Of a stretch of 64,000 nucleotides of DNA, positions 9,331 to 21,893 are shown one piece after another. This DNA is from Chlamydomonas reinhardtii (lineage: Eukaryota; Chlorophyta; Chlorophyceae; Chlamydomonadales; Chlamydomonadaceae): contig NC_057009.1 of the NCBI RefSeq assembly GCF_000002595.2, positions 4,915,283 through 4,979,282 of the forward strand, read 5' to 3'. The notes under the pieces were generated by a model, which saw nothing but the letters and a program-made list of their open reading frames with translations, was not told where the DNA came from and did no database searches. Positions within the stretch are counted from its first letter, which is position 1. The number at the start of each line of letters is the position of its first letter. A program made the translations under genes and the position numbers.

Positions 9331-12300
9331 TTACGACAGCACTTGCGCGGCGGCCGCCGCAGCGGCCGTGACGGGCGCTGCTCCTGATGCGGGCCTGTAT
9401 TTCCGCCCGCTTTTCCCGCGAGGGCCCACGAAGTACGGTGCGCCAGACCGACTGGACGGCGCTGCCGACGCAGCCTCTGCTCCAGCCCCTCCTTCACCAC
9501 CACCTCCCTGCTGTTCGCCACCGCCGCCGTCCATCCTCTGCCGCCCAGACCCTTCCCTGCCCTGCTGCCGTGACGCGGGCCTACCGCTCCGGCCGCCGCC
9601 GTGCCGGCCCCGCCCCGCCGCTCCTTCTGCAGCCGCTCCGTCGTCCACAATACCGGCTGCAGCCGCGCTGGTGCTGGGGCCTGCCGCCCCCGCGTCCCCG
9701 CCACTGGCTCTTGCTCTCGAGACCTGCAGGCCCTGCATGGCCGCCTGCACTGCCGCCATATCGGGGGCGCTGCTCCCGCCCCCGTCGTCACCGCCCCCAC
9801 GGTCATTGCTGCCCCCGCGTCCACCCACAGCCCGGGGTCCCCGCCGCGACCCATCCGGCTGGCGGCTAGCGCCGCTTTGCTGTTGCTGCCGGCGGTTGCC
9901 GGGCTGGCGCGGATCGCCCGCAGCTGCGGGGCCGATGTCCTGGTGATGGCTGCTGGAGCTTACATCCGCGCTGATGGCCGGCGTCTCACCGGCGCGATCT
10001 GCGTTCATTGGATGCGCTGGCCGCGTTCGCTCCCGGTGGTTCTGGTTGCGATGCCCATACGGCTGATTCGACTGGGCCGGCTCCGCCGCGTGATGCGCTT
10101 CCCGGCCCGCCGCTGCCAGCGCGTCTGCCGATGCAGTGCTGGCTGACACCGCCGACGGCGACAGTGGCCCCGGATGCCCGTCCAAAGAGCGCCGGCCCTG
10201 CACGGCCCCGGCTGCGGCTCCTGCACCTCCAGCATGCAGCGTGGACGCCACCACGCGGTTCAAGAGGTTGCGGGCGTCCGGCGCAATGCGGGAGTTGGGC
10301 CGCGGGGGCCGTGACGCCGCTGCCGCCTCCGCTGCAGCCACAGCTGCGGCGGCCGACACTTCCGCTGCATGTCCGGCCGCCGCTGCCCCCGACCGCGGCG
10401 CGCCCGCGGCCTCGGCAGCAGCTGCGTGGGCCGCCGTGGAGGCAGGGGCTGGCGCAGTGCTAGCCGCCACGGCGGCTGCCTCGCGCTCCTTGCGCTGGTT
10501 CTTGACGGCGCGCTTGGCCGCGTCCTTGGCCCTTTTGGCCTCGCGCTTGGCTGCCGCTGCCAGAGCAGCCGCCGCCTTCTCCTGCAAGTTATGTACAATA
10601 GCGGCGTTGCAAGCATTGACCGCACGCGTGTCAGCACCATACCTTTGTCCACTGAACTACTTCGGTCGCGTCCCGAATCGCCAAAGAGCTGCCATTGCTC
10701 TCGTCCCAACCCACCTCTGCGGTGGTGTACTTGACTTCGTTCAGCACGCGGATGTTGTGCCGCCGCTTGAACGACTCGAAGCACATGAATTCCCTGAAAC
10801 GTGAAGCATTTGGGGGCGGGGGCGCAGAGCTTAAGCGCAATGCCAATTCTGCGCCAGGATGCGACCGTCCTAGCTTTGCAGGACAACTACCACAGTTGCC
10901 ACACACAGCACATGGCCAACTCACTCGCCCGCGCCCAGCGCCTTGAGCAGCTGCGTGTGCAGCTCGCCTGCAGGCACCCGGCCCTGCTGTGACACAGCCC
11001 AGGCGTGCAGCTGCGGCCCCAGCAGCCGCCGGCTAAGGTCAGGCAGCTTGTTGACCAGCTGGGGCCCGAACAGGAACACCAGCGTGGACGCCAGAGAGGG
11101 AGGCTGCGGCGGTACCTTCCCGGCCGCAGCCGTGCCTGTGCTGCTGGAGGCGTTGGAGCTGGATGCGTTAGACTCGGCCTCCCAGGCGTCTGACGCGGCT
11201 GAGCTGGAAGCTGTCGAGGTGGAGGGAGCGCTGCTGGCTCCAAGGATGCTGTTGAGGCGCCGCGCGGTGCGCTCGAACACCGAGGTCACGTAGTGGATTG
11301 TCCCCGGGTGCCCATCCTGTCGTGCACCAGATGAACGCAGTTAGGCAGGACACCGTGCTGCCTTAAAGTGCTACACGCGCGACACAGCTAGGGTTGCAAA
11401 CGTAAAGATGGCCCGACGAGCGGCCTTACCCAGGTTCCGAAGGTGCGTGCGGTGTTGTCATTGTCGTCGTAAGGGTCCTCCACGCACAGCACGTATTGGG
11501 ACGCGTACGGCCGCGAGTGCAGCAGTTGCCCGTAGAAAGCAGAGATGCGCGTACCCCTGTGCGAGTACACGGACAAGAGAACGTGAATCTCACTGCAAAA
11601 GCTCACCAGCCAGGAGGGCAAGGCGTAAACGGCATGTGCTCAGTCGAACCCTTGGCGCTCATGCGCCGCAGGCTGTCCCGCCACATGTCCCTCCCTCCCA
11701 CCTCCGAAACGACTCCTGCGCCGCCAGCAGTCCACGCAGGTTGCGGCCGCACTGCTGCACGAAGTCGCGGAACAGCTCCAGCAGCGGCGGGCACGGCCGC
11801 GCGCCGTACACCTTGGCGGCCTGCGACGCGCGCTGCTCCATCACCTTGAGCACCTGTACATTGGTGTCCACACGTCGTTGCGTCGTGCGCTAGGTGTCTG
11901 ACACAAGACATACTGCAGTAGATGATGCCTTGCACTGCACTTCCCACCTCCGTATCATCACTTCAAATGCCTTTTGAATCGGCTAATCCTCGCTGCGCGC
12001 CAGTAATACCCGCCCCCGGCCCTGTCCGCCCACCTCCGGCGGCAGCTCGGCGCCCTTCTGCATCAGCCTGGGCGAGTCCTCCGCCGGCCGCTTCTCATAC
12101 AGCAGCTCGCACAGCGGCGGCAGCAGCGCCTGCTCGCGGCTGGGGTATTGCTGCAGGAAGTACATCACCTGCGCGACCCAGGCATTGGGGAATCAGCGCA
12201 TGGGTGAGTAAGGCCGCTAGAATATCCTGTCATCTCAAATGCATGGGGTAGGATTTGCAGGCCAGCTTACCACGAGAGTCAGGCACCAGCTGTTAAACAT

Positions 12301-13902
12301 GTGCGAGGCGCCGTCGTTAATGCCGTGCGCCTTGGCCCACAGCTTGACCTGCAATCACAAGAAACGGCAAAGACACGGCAGTTACGGCAGGCATGTTGGC
12401 CAGTGATGAAGAATGCAACACCAGCAACAACTTGATGACAGTAGTGTGTTCTTCTGGCCTGGAAACGAGGCACGGGCATGTGAGCCAGGCGCATCATCAA
12501 GTCCAGCGTAGCCCGCTTTGTGCACTGCTGACGCAGCCCCGGCACGCACCACTTTGTACAGCCGGCCGAACGCGGGGTTGATCTCCGCCACCCGTGCCAC
12601 GCTCCATGCCTTGAACGACGTGGCCGCATTGCCCAGGCACAGGTCCACCTGGCAGCGAGGCGTCCCCGCGTTAAAAGCTTTAAAGCGGTGCTCAGGTTTC
12701 ACGTGGCCTGTGCCTCACACGATGCAAGGCGGGCCTCACTTGGCGCGGAGGCCCCAGCACCAGGCCACATCATCAGGCACCAGCCCCCTTACAATACAGT
12801 CAAGGCAAAACCCCGCCCCCAGCTCCGGAGCCTCGTGGTCGCGGTGCACACCTCGATGCCGGTGGCCCGATCCGCGAACTTGACGATGGGCACTCGCGCG
12901 TGCAGCACGAACTCCATGCTGTCGCGCGACGCCACGCCCGAGCCCGCCAGCCGGTAGCCGGCGTCCCGCAGCAGGTTGGCCTTGGTGCGCTTGTCCAGCT
13001 TGTGCTGCAGGCAGAGCGCGCACGGAGCGCGCAGGCATTCAGCAAAATCAACCACATGGTGTTGCCCTAGGCGTCCCCGGTTACACAGTCTACGGGGGTA
13101 CACACGACCGGCACCCCCCACCCCAGGCATGCCTACAGTGCAACTCAGCCATCCGGCGGTTGGATTCTCGTTATGTGGCTCCCAAATCCCGAGTCACACA
13201 CGCACCAGCGGCACCAGCTCCTCCTCCGGCTCGCCCCTGTAGATCTCAGCCAGGGCCGCCGGCTTGAGCTTGGCGGCCGGGATGTAGCCGCACAGGGCCA
13301 GGTCTGAGTGTGGGAGCAGCAATCAGGGGCACAGCATTGAAGGAGCGCCTAATCTCCCTCCAACACACACTCCACACACAGCGGCCGCCGGTTTGCACTG
13401 TCAAGCGGGGCAAAATGGCTACGAGCAGCAGCTGGCCTCGACTCTTCCTTCTCACCCAGGTCCGAGCCGGCGTTGTACTGCTGGCTCACAAACGAGCCGT
13501 ACGGCTGCACGTGCAGATCTTGCACGCCTATGCGGTGCTTCAACGCCCCCTGGATGCTGTCGATGAGGCGGGTGCGCATGCGGTAGGCGTCCACAGTTGG
13601 CGACGTGGCCTTGGGGGCGGGCCAACACAACGACCAAGCGCGGTTTGATCAGCAACAAGGGCGCCACCGCCGCTTTCGGTACGGTGGCGACGGCAGATCA
13701 GCGCAAGGTCTACATTGTATGCCATGTTGCAAGCAGCCAGGCCCATGGCGTGCAGGTTCTGTGGTGGTCCCCGGGGCGGAGGCAGTTGGGGGGAACAGAC
13801 GGGGGGAACGGAGGACCTCGGTACTTGGCCCCCCGACCAACTTACCTGCACCACCTGCTCCAGCACGGCCGCCAACTCATCCGCTGACGCCGGGCCGCTC
13901 AT
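9331..13902 (-). CDS. Terminal nucleotidyltransferase (TUTase / non-canonical poly(A) polymerase)
   Basis: Adds U or A residues to RNA 3' ends; the family includes MUT68, HESO1 and TRF4/5. First exon 13902-13846 (MSGPASADELAAVLEQVVQ), then exons to about 13450, 13303-13206 and further minus-strand exons. Spliced order: PYGSFVSQQYNAGSDL joined to DLALCGYI gives the GS motif with two catalytic aspartates (DLDL). GIE joined to VDLCLG gives the third Asp. KLWAKAHGIND followed by FNSWCLTLVVMYFLQ is the nucleotide/uracil-recognition helix region of this fold. VEDPYDDNDNTARTF matches the PAP-associated domain. The last exon (to 9331) is about 418 codons of Ala/Gly/Ser/Arg-rich low complexity starting with a basic Ala-Lys helix. 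All three catalytic Asp are present. UTP versus ATP preference cannot be told from sequence. The start is 302 bases from the divergent ORANGE start. Confidence 0.88.
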
Positions 13903-14203
13903 TCTTCAGGCGCTGTTTGCGAAAAGTCGCGCGCAAATCCCCAGCACAGCACTCAAGCGTTCAATTATGACCCTTACGTCATCTTAAGGACTTCTGCATC
14001 TTACTGTTATTGCAGGCTCGAAACTTTATGGACTCTACTGCCCCATTCTGGTCGCCCCATTCGGTGCAATTGTTTTGGAGTCGATGGACCGCACGCGCGA
14101 GCTGGCAGGGTGTAGATTATTGAGAAGCTGTTAAGCGCTGCACAACTTAAAGCACGTCGCGCCGACCCTGTTCAGGACGTGCTGACGCTAGAAGAAATTC
14201 ACG
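13903..14203. promoter_or_regulatory. Short bidirectional promoter region (nucleotidyltransferase / ORANGE)
   Basis: Only 301 bases separate the two divergent start codons, so both promoters and both 5' UTRs must lie here. No clear TATA box was seen on either strand. Confidence 0.6.
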
Positions 14204-16762
14204 ATGTCGCCGCTCCCCGCGTGCAACCCGAGTTGCGTGTGCCGGCAGCAGCTAGTGTCTGTGCAAAATGCAAAAGCAGCAGTGCCAGCTCGCTTCGCGG
14301 CGTGCAACGCGGACCTGCTCGCTCGTCGCCGCGTGCACCTGAACGCAGCGTCCTCGGAGCTGCCGTCGTCCGCGTCCGCGGCGAACCCGAATGTTATTAA
14401 TGGGTAAGCATGGCAAGTCTGGTGATGCGGACGCAACCACGCTCGGTCGGCCAAACCCGCTAGCAAGTTTAGGCGTCACGTCCACTTGTGCCGGTAACTG
14501 CAGTGCCACCAACAGCCTGGTGGGCGATGCAGAGAATTTCTGCATCATTGAAAACAGCGAGACCGTCAAGGTGCGCTGGGTTCGACCGTTTGCGCGGAGT
14601 TGGGCCTTAGTTGGCACGCTCCACTCGGCCGTCGCACCCGTTACTTTGCGAGCCGCGCTGACAGCGGTGTTGAGAGCGATATGGGGCGCAGAACCACGAC
14701 TTGGTGTGCCAGGTGGGGCTAGGGTTGCGCGCGCGCCACGGGCGTCGCTCGAGAAGGAAGCTAGGACACGACTGGACAGTATGGGTGTTGCACACGGGGC
14801 ATGCCGCAAGGTGGAGGGCACGGCTTACCTGTCAAAGCAGTGAGTTTGAGCTGTGGTACACGGCAGTGAGTGGTATGGCTGCAAACGGCTCTGGAGCGGG
14901 TTGATGGCCCCGACCCACATCCGGGTCACCTCAGGCGCGTCCACAGGCTCAGCCAGTGGCACTACAGCAGCTGCGGCACGAACATTTGCGGTCAGCTGTT
15001 GCACGCACACAGACGGCATCGCTACTCAAACGTTTGGGGCATCAGCCACGGAGCCATACATCCGCCGCCGCTGCCGCAGCAGCAGCAGCACCAGCACCAG
15101 CACCAGCACCAGCACCGGCAGCTCTATTGCACATAGGTGCAGGAGGCTCCAGCAAAAGCACCAGCAGCTATCGTGAGAGCTGCGACAGGCGAAGCTGAAG
15201 CTGGTGGGCCTGGCAGCACCTGGTCCCGGCCGAATGGGGCTGGGGCGGCCTTGCGCGCTGACAGCAGGCGAGGCGCCGTAGCCTGTGTCGGTGCAGCAGC
15301 AGAACGCCGCTGCACACGCAGGACAGGCCGCCAGGGGGAAGGGTGGTAGTCAAGGAACATGCGGCAGCTGAGGCCCCGGAATACGCACGTGCCCCACTTC
15401 TTGTTGTCATGTCAGCGAGGATCAGGGTCGTGGTCAATGTCAGACACATCCTGCGACCCTGAATCCACGGCGGCGGGTCCATCGTGGGACGCTGTGCGTC
15501 GGCTCCAGAATCCAGACCAACCCGTACGGCCCGCTCTCGTCTCTCCCAATCCCGCCACCACAGGACTTCGCGAACATGCAGCTGAACGAAATCTCCACCA
15601 ACATCCAGTCGCGGCGCAACAAGATCTTCCTGCTGATGGAGGAGGTGCGCCGGCTGCGCATCCAGCAGCGCCTCAAGGTAAGCCGCTGGGAAGGACTAAT
15701 GACAGCAGAGGGCTTGGGCCGGGTGGCGCTGCGAGCCAGAGGCAGGGGGCAGGGCTGCGGCGCGTCGCTGGGCGCAGGTGGTGCCGGAGCCAGGTATGGG
15801 GGGCCGGCACAAGACCGCAGTGCTGGGTATGGTGGCCGGCCCACCCGGCCGTTCAACTCACATCAAACTGCTGAATGAACTGTCTTGTGTGCTCTGCAGG
15901 GCGGTGATGCCACCAAGGAGCAGGAACAGGAGCAGGAGAAGTACGTGTCGGCTCTGCCGCTCATGCCGCCGCTGAGCCAGAAGACGCTGAACACCTACTA
16001 CACCGCCTACGCGGGGCTGGTGGGCGGCATCATTGCCTTCGGCGCGCTGGTGGCGCCCATCCTGGAAGTCCGGCTGGGCTTTGGAGGTGAGCGGCAGAGC
16101 GGAGCTGTGCGAGGGCGCCACGGGATTTGGGGTGCGGGTCGAGGCAGGTGCAGGCCGTGTTGCGGACGTATGCTGGGATGGGGCACTACGCTGCCCTGAA
16201 GGCCTTAATGAAACCACGCGATCCCGACCTCCTTCCCTTCCTCCTTCCTTGGCCTGTGTGCCCACCCACCAGGCACCACCTACCTGGAATTCGTGCAGTC
16301 CATGCACCTGCCGCGTCAGCTGGCGCAGGTGGATCCCATCGTGGCGTCCTTCTGCGGCGGCGCGGTGGGCGTGCTGAGCGCGCTGCTGGTGGTGGAGGTT
16401 AACGGCGTGGAGAAGCAGCAGAAGAACAGGTGAGGCTAAGCGGAACAGGGCGGCACGGCGTTGAGGGGTGGGCCGCGAAAGGAGGGGCTCATCGCACACA
16501 CGCGCATTGAAAACTTCTGTGGTAGCCTTGTCCTCGTAATCCGCCCCGCCACGATGCGCCATCTGTGTGGCTGCGCAGGTGCTTCTACTGTGAGGGCACG
16601 GGCTACCTGAGCTGCGGCCACTGCGTGGGCTCAGGCCTGGACCCAGACACCAAGGAGGCCTGCCCCTACTGCGCCGGCAGCTCCAAGGTCATGTGCACCT
16701 CCTGCCTCTGCACCGGCAAGCAGCTCGCCACGGAGCACGACCCCCGCATTGACCCCTTCTGA
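14204..16762 (+). CDS. OR: ORANGE (OR) protein, plastid DnaJ-type zinc-finger chaperone
   Basis: Plastid membrane holdase that stabilises phytoene synthase and promotes carotenoid accumulation in plants. Exons 14204-14403, 14504-14570, 15564-15677, 15900-16086, 16273-16429 and 16579-16762 give 302 residues with every phase consistent, close to the roughly 307 of the Arabidopsis protein. Residues 1 to about 65 are an Ala/Arg/Ser-rich transit peptide. Then come ENFCIIENSETVKDF and the SRRNKIFLLMEEVRRLRIQQ helix, both near-identical to plant OR. Two membrane spans follow (YAGLVGGIIAFGALVAPILE and SFCGGAVGVLSALLVVEV), then four CxxC zinc-finger motifs (CFYCEGTG, CGHCVGSG, CPYCAGSS, CTSCLCTG) and the signature end EHDPRIDPF. 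The start at 14204 is chosen because it supplies the transit peptide and joins in phase across a 100-base intron. Confidence 0.95.
15074..15120 (+). repeat. CAG/CACCAG repeat in ORANGE intron 2
   Basis: A run of CAGCAGCAG followed by CACCAG units within the 993-base second intron (14571-15563), which is unusually long for this gene. It is not coding in the OR frame. Confidence 0.85.
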
Positions 16763-18500
16763 GCAAGCCCTGATCGACCGGGCGAGGCGGAGTTAGCGGC
16801 AGCAGCGGGCATTGACTGGGCCTGCGGTAGGGTGACTCGACAGGCTAAGCAGCTGTGGCCGGGTGCGGGTGTGTCCACGTAAGCCATGCAAACGGCTACC
16901 AGGTTTGAGTTTGCATGGATGGCGTCATCAAAGCTGGTGGTGAGGATGTGTGTGCGTATGTATGCCAGACTCAGCAAGCGCGCAGTATATCAAAACATCG
17001 TGAGTCGAGGAGTCAGTATGTTGTTGCGGGCTTATTCGTTGCGGTCCTAGATACGATATGCGGTACGCTCCTGTGTATACGGCGATGTTGCAAAGCACAA
17101 CTGGCGAAGTGCGGTACAGTAATAGAACCCACCAACACCAGAGATCTGGGCCAGATATGGATGTGCATGAGCAGCAAGGTGGGGCCCTAGGCAAGTGCGG
17201 TGGCCTCAGGAGTTCAGATTGAAACGGCTGTGTGGTGTCCGAAGCGATGCCGCAGGAGACAGAAGTGAGCGATACGAAGATTGCGAGTAGGGGTGGTGAG
17301 CAGGAGCTGTTGTTTAGTTTGCGAATGGCAGCAGGAACTTGCCCGCAGGAATCTAACATGAAGTGTCTTTACAAGTATGGGCAGCTTATGTGGCTACGGC
17401 AGCTTAAGCCTGAGACGAGGGAGGCGTGGCCGTATATGTTTCAAACCGGTGACATGCGGCTTTGATATATGCTGTGGTGTTACTACCGTCTGGGACCGCC
17501 AAATCATAACTTGACCGCCCTTTGGCAGTTGGCACTGTGGTGAGAGTTATGCGAACGTTCCGGAGTTTTATGTGCAGCAGCAGTTGTCCATTCCCCCACA
17601 AGTGCATGGGGCTGCTTGCTCCCGGAGGTTGTATGAACCTGAACATTCAGTTGTGGCTGTGGCAGTGTGGCACGAAGTGCGGCGTGTCAGGAGAAATGAG
17701 AGCAGAAGCATGGCGAAGCGACGACGGCTACAACGTGTTGCATAAACAATTCGGCTGTGGGAAGGCTGTTACTGACCAACACAAGGACAGCGCATTGTCA
17801 GGTGCGCCGTCTTTATTTGGCGTTGTGTCGTGAAACTTCAGGTTTGTCGCAACCCAGCAAATCAGCCGAAAGAGAGGTGGTACGCCATGATGAGCAAGGA
17901 TGCGAATTACAAGTGAAGGGACAGTCCGACAAGCGGGGGCACACCGTACCCACGCCGCGAGGGACCGTCTCCGGCCCAGAGAGAAACACCCACCCCCTGG
18001 TTGACTGCCGACCTTCATAGCGTTACGCGCATGAGTCGAAGCCAAGCCGAAGCCCGCCAAAGCCCCACCGCCGCGTAACACCCCTCATCTCGTTGAGCAT
18101 GAGCAAGACACTGTAAAGTGAAGCACTGAACCTGCACGTGCCGCGGCGGATCACATGTTTAGGCGGTTGCTACACGGATGCCATTGCAGTCCCGCCAGGC
18201 AAGGCCCAGCCGCAAGGTCTTCCACGAATTGCCGCACTCTTGCTGCTTTACTGGAACCATCCCAGTCAGAGTTCGCGAGCATGAGGGACCTACAAGATCA
18301 GCGGCTGCAGTACCATGAAACCTGATGCCCCCACCGCCACCTCAACAGAACGTCCCCAGGCCCACATTTGCGCCTTACGTCCTGGCTCTCCCTTCACCAC
18401 ACGTAAATACGCCTACACGGCGTCGGTTCTCGTGTAGCTTGTACGGTGCTCAACCACAACCATAACCCCTGAAGTACCGTACCCTCGCCCCTGCCCCTCG
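16763..18500. other. Convergent 3' UTR/intergenic region
   Basis: 1.7 kb between the ends of ORANGE (+) and the J-domain gene (-). No ORF reads as a conserved protein. A minus-strand TGTAA at 17907-17911 could end the J-domain transcript, and a plus-strand TGTAA near 18112 could end ORANGE, which would make the two 3' UTRs overlap. No mobile element was recognised. Confidence 0.5.
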
Positions 18501-21500
18501 CTACTCCACGAACTGCCCCCGGTCGTACAGCCGCCGCTTCTCCGCGTCCTTCAGCGTGTCGTACGCAATCTGCAGCTTCTGAAACTGCACCAGCACCTTG
18601 CGCTGCGCCTCGTCCTCCGCGCCCACGTGCTTGTCGGGGTGCAGCAGCAGCGCCTGCTGCTTGAAGGCCTGCTTGATGTCGTCGGACGACACAGCCTCTG
18701 CGGGCAGGCGGCAGAGCAGTTGCGTGGATGCGGCGTGTCAGGGGCCCAAAGAATGGCTTACTGGCGGCAGCATAAGAGCAAACCACGCGCTACAACGCAC
18801 AGTCAAGTCCAGTACAAAGCTTCCGTTGTTGTCCTGCTGCCCCAACCTGCTGTCTTAGCTTGCTGCCCCACCCTGCTGCTGCTTTTCCAGCACCCGCACC
18901 TGCGTCCTGCAGCCCCAGCACGCGGTAATAGCCCAGGAAGTCGGAGCGCCCGCGCCGACGCCCGCCGCTGCTGTAGCCCACGCCCTCCTCTCCGTCATCC
19001 ACGCCGCCGGCGCCGCGGCCGTGGTCCCGTGGCCGGTGGTGGGTGAAGCGCGCGCTGCTGCCGTACATGCGCTCCCGCCGCTCCTCCGCCTCCTCCTCCG
19101 CGGCCCGCCGCGCTGCCTCCGCCTCCATCTTGGCCACGTAGCGCTGGCGCTCCAGCCGCCGCATCGCCTGCTTGCGCCAAAGCTGCTCCGCCCTGTTCAC
19201 AGCGGCAACACCGCGTTAGCGTCCGTTCCTGGGCGGTTGCACACGCACAGCGCGAGCCAGACCCGACCCCCTCCTCAACACTCGGCCACACGACACCCTA
19301 GCAACCTCTCACGCAACGTGCTCCTCACGCAGTACCCACCACTTGCGACGCTCCTCCTCGTCCCAGTTCCAGGGCTCGTCATGCTCCCAGCGCCGCCAGT
19401 CCGCGTCCGACCACAGCCATAGCATGTACTCCTCGTTGCCGCCGCTGCCCCGCGCCGCCTTGTCCGGGTCCTTGGCGCCCGCGCCCGCGTTCACGCCCGC
19501 GCCGCTGCCGAACGTCTCGTGGCGGTCGTACTGCTTGTAGAAGTCGTAGTCGGCGCGCACCTGCTTGGCCACGTGGCGGCTGCGCTGGCTGGCGGGCCGC
19601 TGGTGCGCCCACATGCCTGCATGGGGAATCGGGAGCAGGAGGACACGCGGCAGCAGCGGCAGGGGGCGATGGGTGCGGGGCCTTGCGCATGGAGCTACAG
19701 CAGCCGGCTGGGATCCAGGCCCAGGGACCCGGGCGGCAGCATTCCACAACGCCTGAGTCCACCGTCCACACCCTGTGCCCGCACACCTGCACCGCTGGCC
19801 GCCAGCGCCGCCAGCGTGATGGCCTCCACCGCGCCCAGCTGGGGAAGCAGCGGCTCCAGCCCCAGCAGCGGCGGCAGCCAACTGGTGAAGTCGCCCGCCA
19901 TGAGCCCCAGACCGCCTACCAGGCCGCCCGTGCTCAGCGAGGCCTTGGTGGGAGACACGTGGTGCGGCGCCTGCACTCGGCCTGCGGCGTTGCAGAGCAT
20001 GTATACGCAATTGGGGAGTGCCCTGCCCACACAACCAAGCTAAAGGCAGTGATGACGATATGTTGCACATTGCCTTTGGACGTGCGCACCTGACCGTGTG
20101 CCGCCGATGGCCACTGTGAACACCTGCGGCAGGATGACGCCGCTGGTGCCCTGCTTGTAGCGGGTGCCGTACACATACACGGCGATGTAGGCGGGCAGGT
20201 ACACCAGCCGGGCGGAGCGGCTGTGCAGCTGCGCCGGCAGTGCGTGTTGGAAGAGCAGAGAATGAGGGGCATGGGGGCGAGTGCGCTGCAGATGTTCCAA
20301 AGGCGTTAACGGCTCAGACCGTGCGCCGGCATAGCTAGCAGATTCTTTCGGCCGGCCGTCCGCCCCGCTATCCGGCCCTCAACTTCTTGAAGGATAGAAA
20401 CAAAGTACACCGCTCCGCTCCTCCAACCCCTTCCCTCCTCCCCCCACCTGCAGCGCCACGTGGATCTCCTTAAGATCAGTAGCCCTGGTGGCGGCCTTGA
20501 TGCGCGCCTCCGCCTCCACCACCTGCTCCGATGTCACCGCCCGCACAGCCAGCGCCCAGGCAAGCCCCTGCCGCATGGCCGGCTCCGTCAGCGGCACGCC
20601 GCCCACCGCGCCTGCCTCCGCCTCCGTCGCCGTTAGCGGCCGCGCCCGGGCCGGCAATCCGGCACCCGTCGCACCGCTGCCCACATCACGCACGTGCTCA
20701 TAAGATGCATAGACCTGCAAAGGCAACGGCGTGAGGTCTGAGTATGCACCCCTACGCGCGCGTCCCCAGTATGTCACAGCTAAAATGCCAATACAGGTCG
20801 TTGCGCGCAGTAGTCGTGACTGTCTCAGACACGTCACCACATGCCTATTACAAGGGTGTGAGGAGAGCATGCTAGCTGCCGCACCTGCATGGCCTCAATG
20901 TCACCGGTGGCTGTCGCCCGGCTGCTGAGCTGCATGGGCTCGCTCATGTCCTTCCACACCAACTCCTTGGTCCTGCAGGCGAGCAGCAAGCGTTAGCATG
21001 ACAGCAACTACACGGGTGGCCCGCTGAAAGCCTGCCACGGGTGGCCGATTGTAACACACCTGCAGGCGATGCTGCAGGCCAATCACCACCAGTTTGCCGT
21101 GTGCATGGCGCCTGCACCCTCACACTTTTCCCAGCACTTCCGATCCACAGTATCACAGTATAAAGCTCATCCCCTGCCCCTCTGTCCGCAACTTACTTCT
21201 CATCTCGATAGCCCAGGCACGCGCGCGCCTCCGCACTGAACTCCGCATCAAACACCCAGAACGGCAGGTACGCCGGCGCAATGCTGCTTTTGCCATCGCT
21301 GGATCCTTTTGATGCGGTGGCGCTTGCTCCACCGGTACTGCTGCCACCACTAACACTGCTACCGCTGCCGCCGCTGTTGCGCGCTGTGGCACTGGCGGCG
21401 GCTCCGTTGGCGATGGCCTTGCTGTCCAGCAGGCTGTGTGCGTGCAGACCCATGCAGGCGGTGCGCTGGTAGTCGTTGAAGCGGCGCACCGCCTCCGCCG

Positions 21501-21893
21501 CCGAGATCTCAAACTCCAGCACAGACACCGGCACGCCCCGGTCCAGCAGGGCTGTGCAGGCAGGAGCGAGGCGGTGGCAGGGCACGCATGAGGAGGTACG
21601 CGCAGCGTCGCAGGGCCGCCGCGAGGTGGGCCGCGCTTGGTCCCTTCACGCCTGCCCCGGACGCAAGGCATGAGGCCCCGCTGTGCTTGCTGATGGCAGA
21701 TATCAGCTTGAGGTTTTTAAAGCTAACCTTTGAGCGAGGTCCCGGATGCGGCGCGCTCGCAGGGTGCACCGTAGCCACGCTGGCGTCGTCCGTGCGCCCG
21801 CCAGCCCAACGCTGCCCAAGCGACCTGCACCAGCGGTGCCGCCACCTCGCGACTGCTGGTTGACTGAATGCATCTAATCACAACTCCAAGCAT
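18501..21893 (-). CDS. Membrane-associated J-domain (DnaJ/Hsp40) protein with C-terminal J-domain
   Basis: Predicted Hsp70 co-chaperone. Exon 1 (21893-21728, starting MLGVVIRCIQ) joins in phase to exon 2 at 21551 (ALLDRGVPVSVLEFE). Later exons give YLPFWVFDAEF (about 21250), VYASYEHVRDVG (about 20700), LVYLPAYIAVYVYGTRYKQG (about 20200), then a Gly/Leu-rich hydrophobic segment (about 19950-19800) that looks membrane-embedded. A Trp-rich segment (LWLWSDADWRRWEHDEPWNW, about 19400) and a charged helix rich in E and R (about 19100) follow. The J-domain is last: DFLGYYRVLGL, then KQQALLLHPDKHVG with the essential HPD, ending YDRGQFVE. Most J-proteins carry the J-domain at the N-terminus, so the order is unusual. 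The N-terminus has few acidic residues and could be an organelle presequence. Function beyond Hsp70 recruitment is unknown. Confidence 0.8.
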
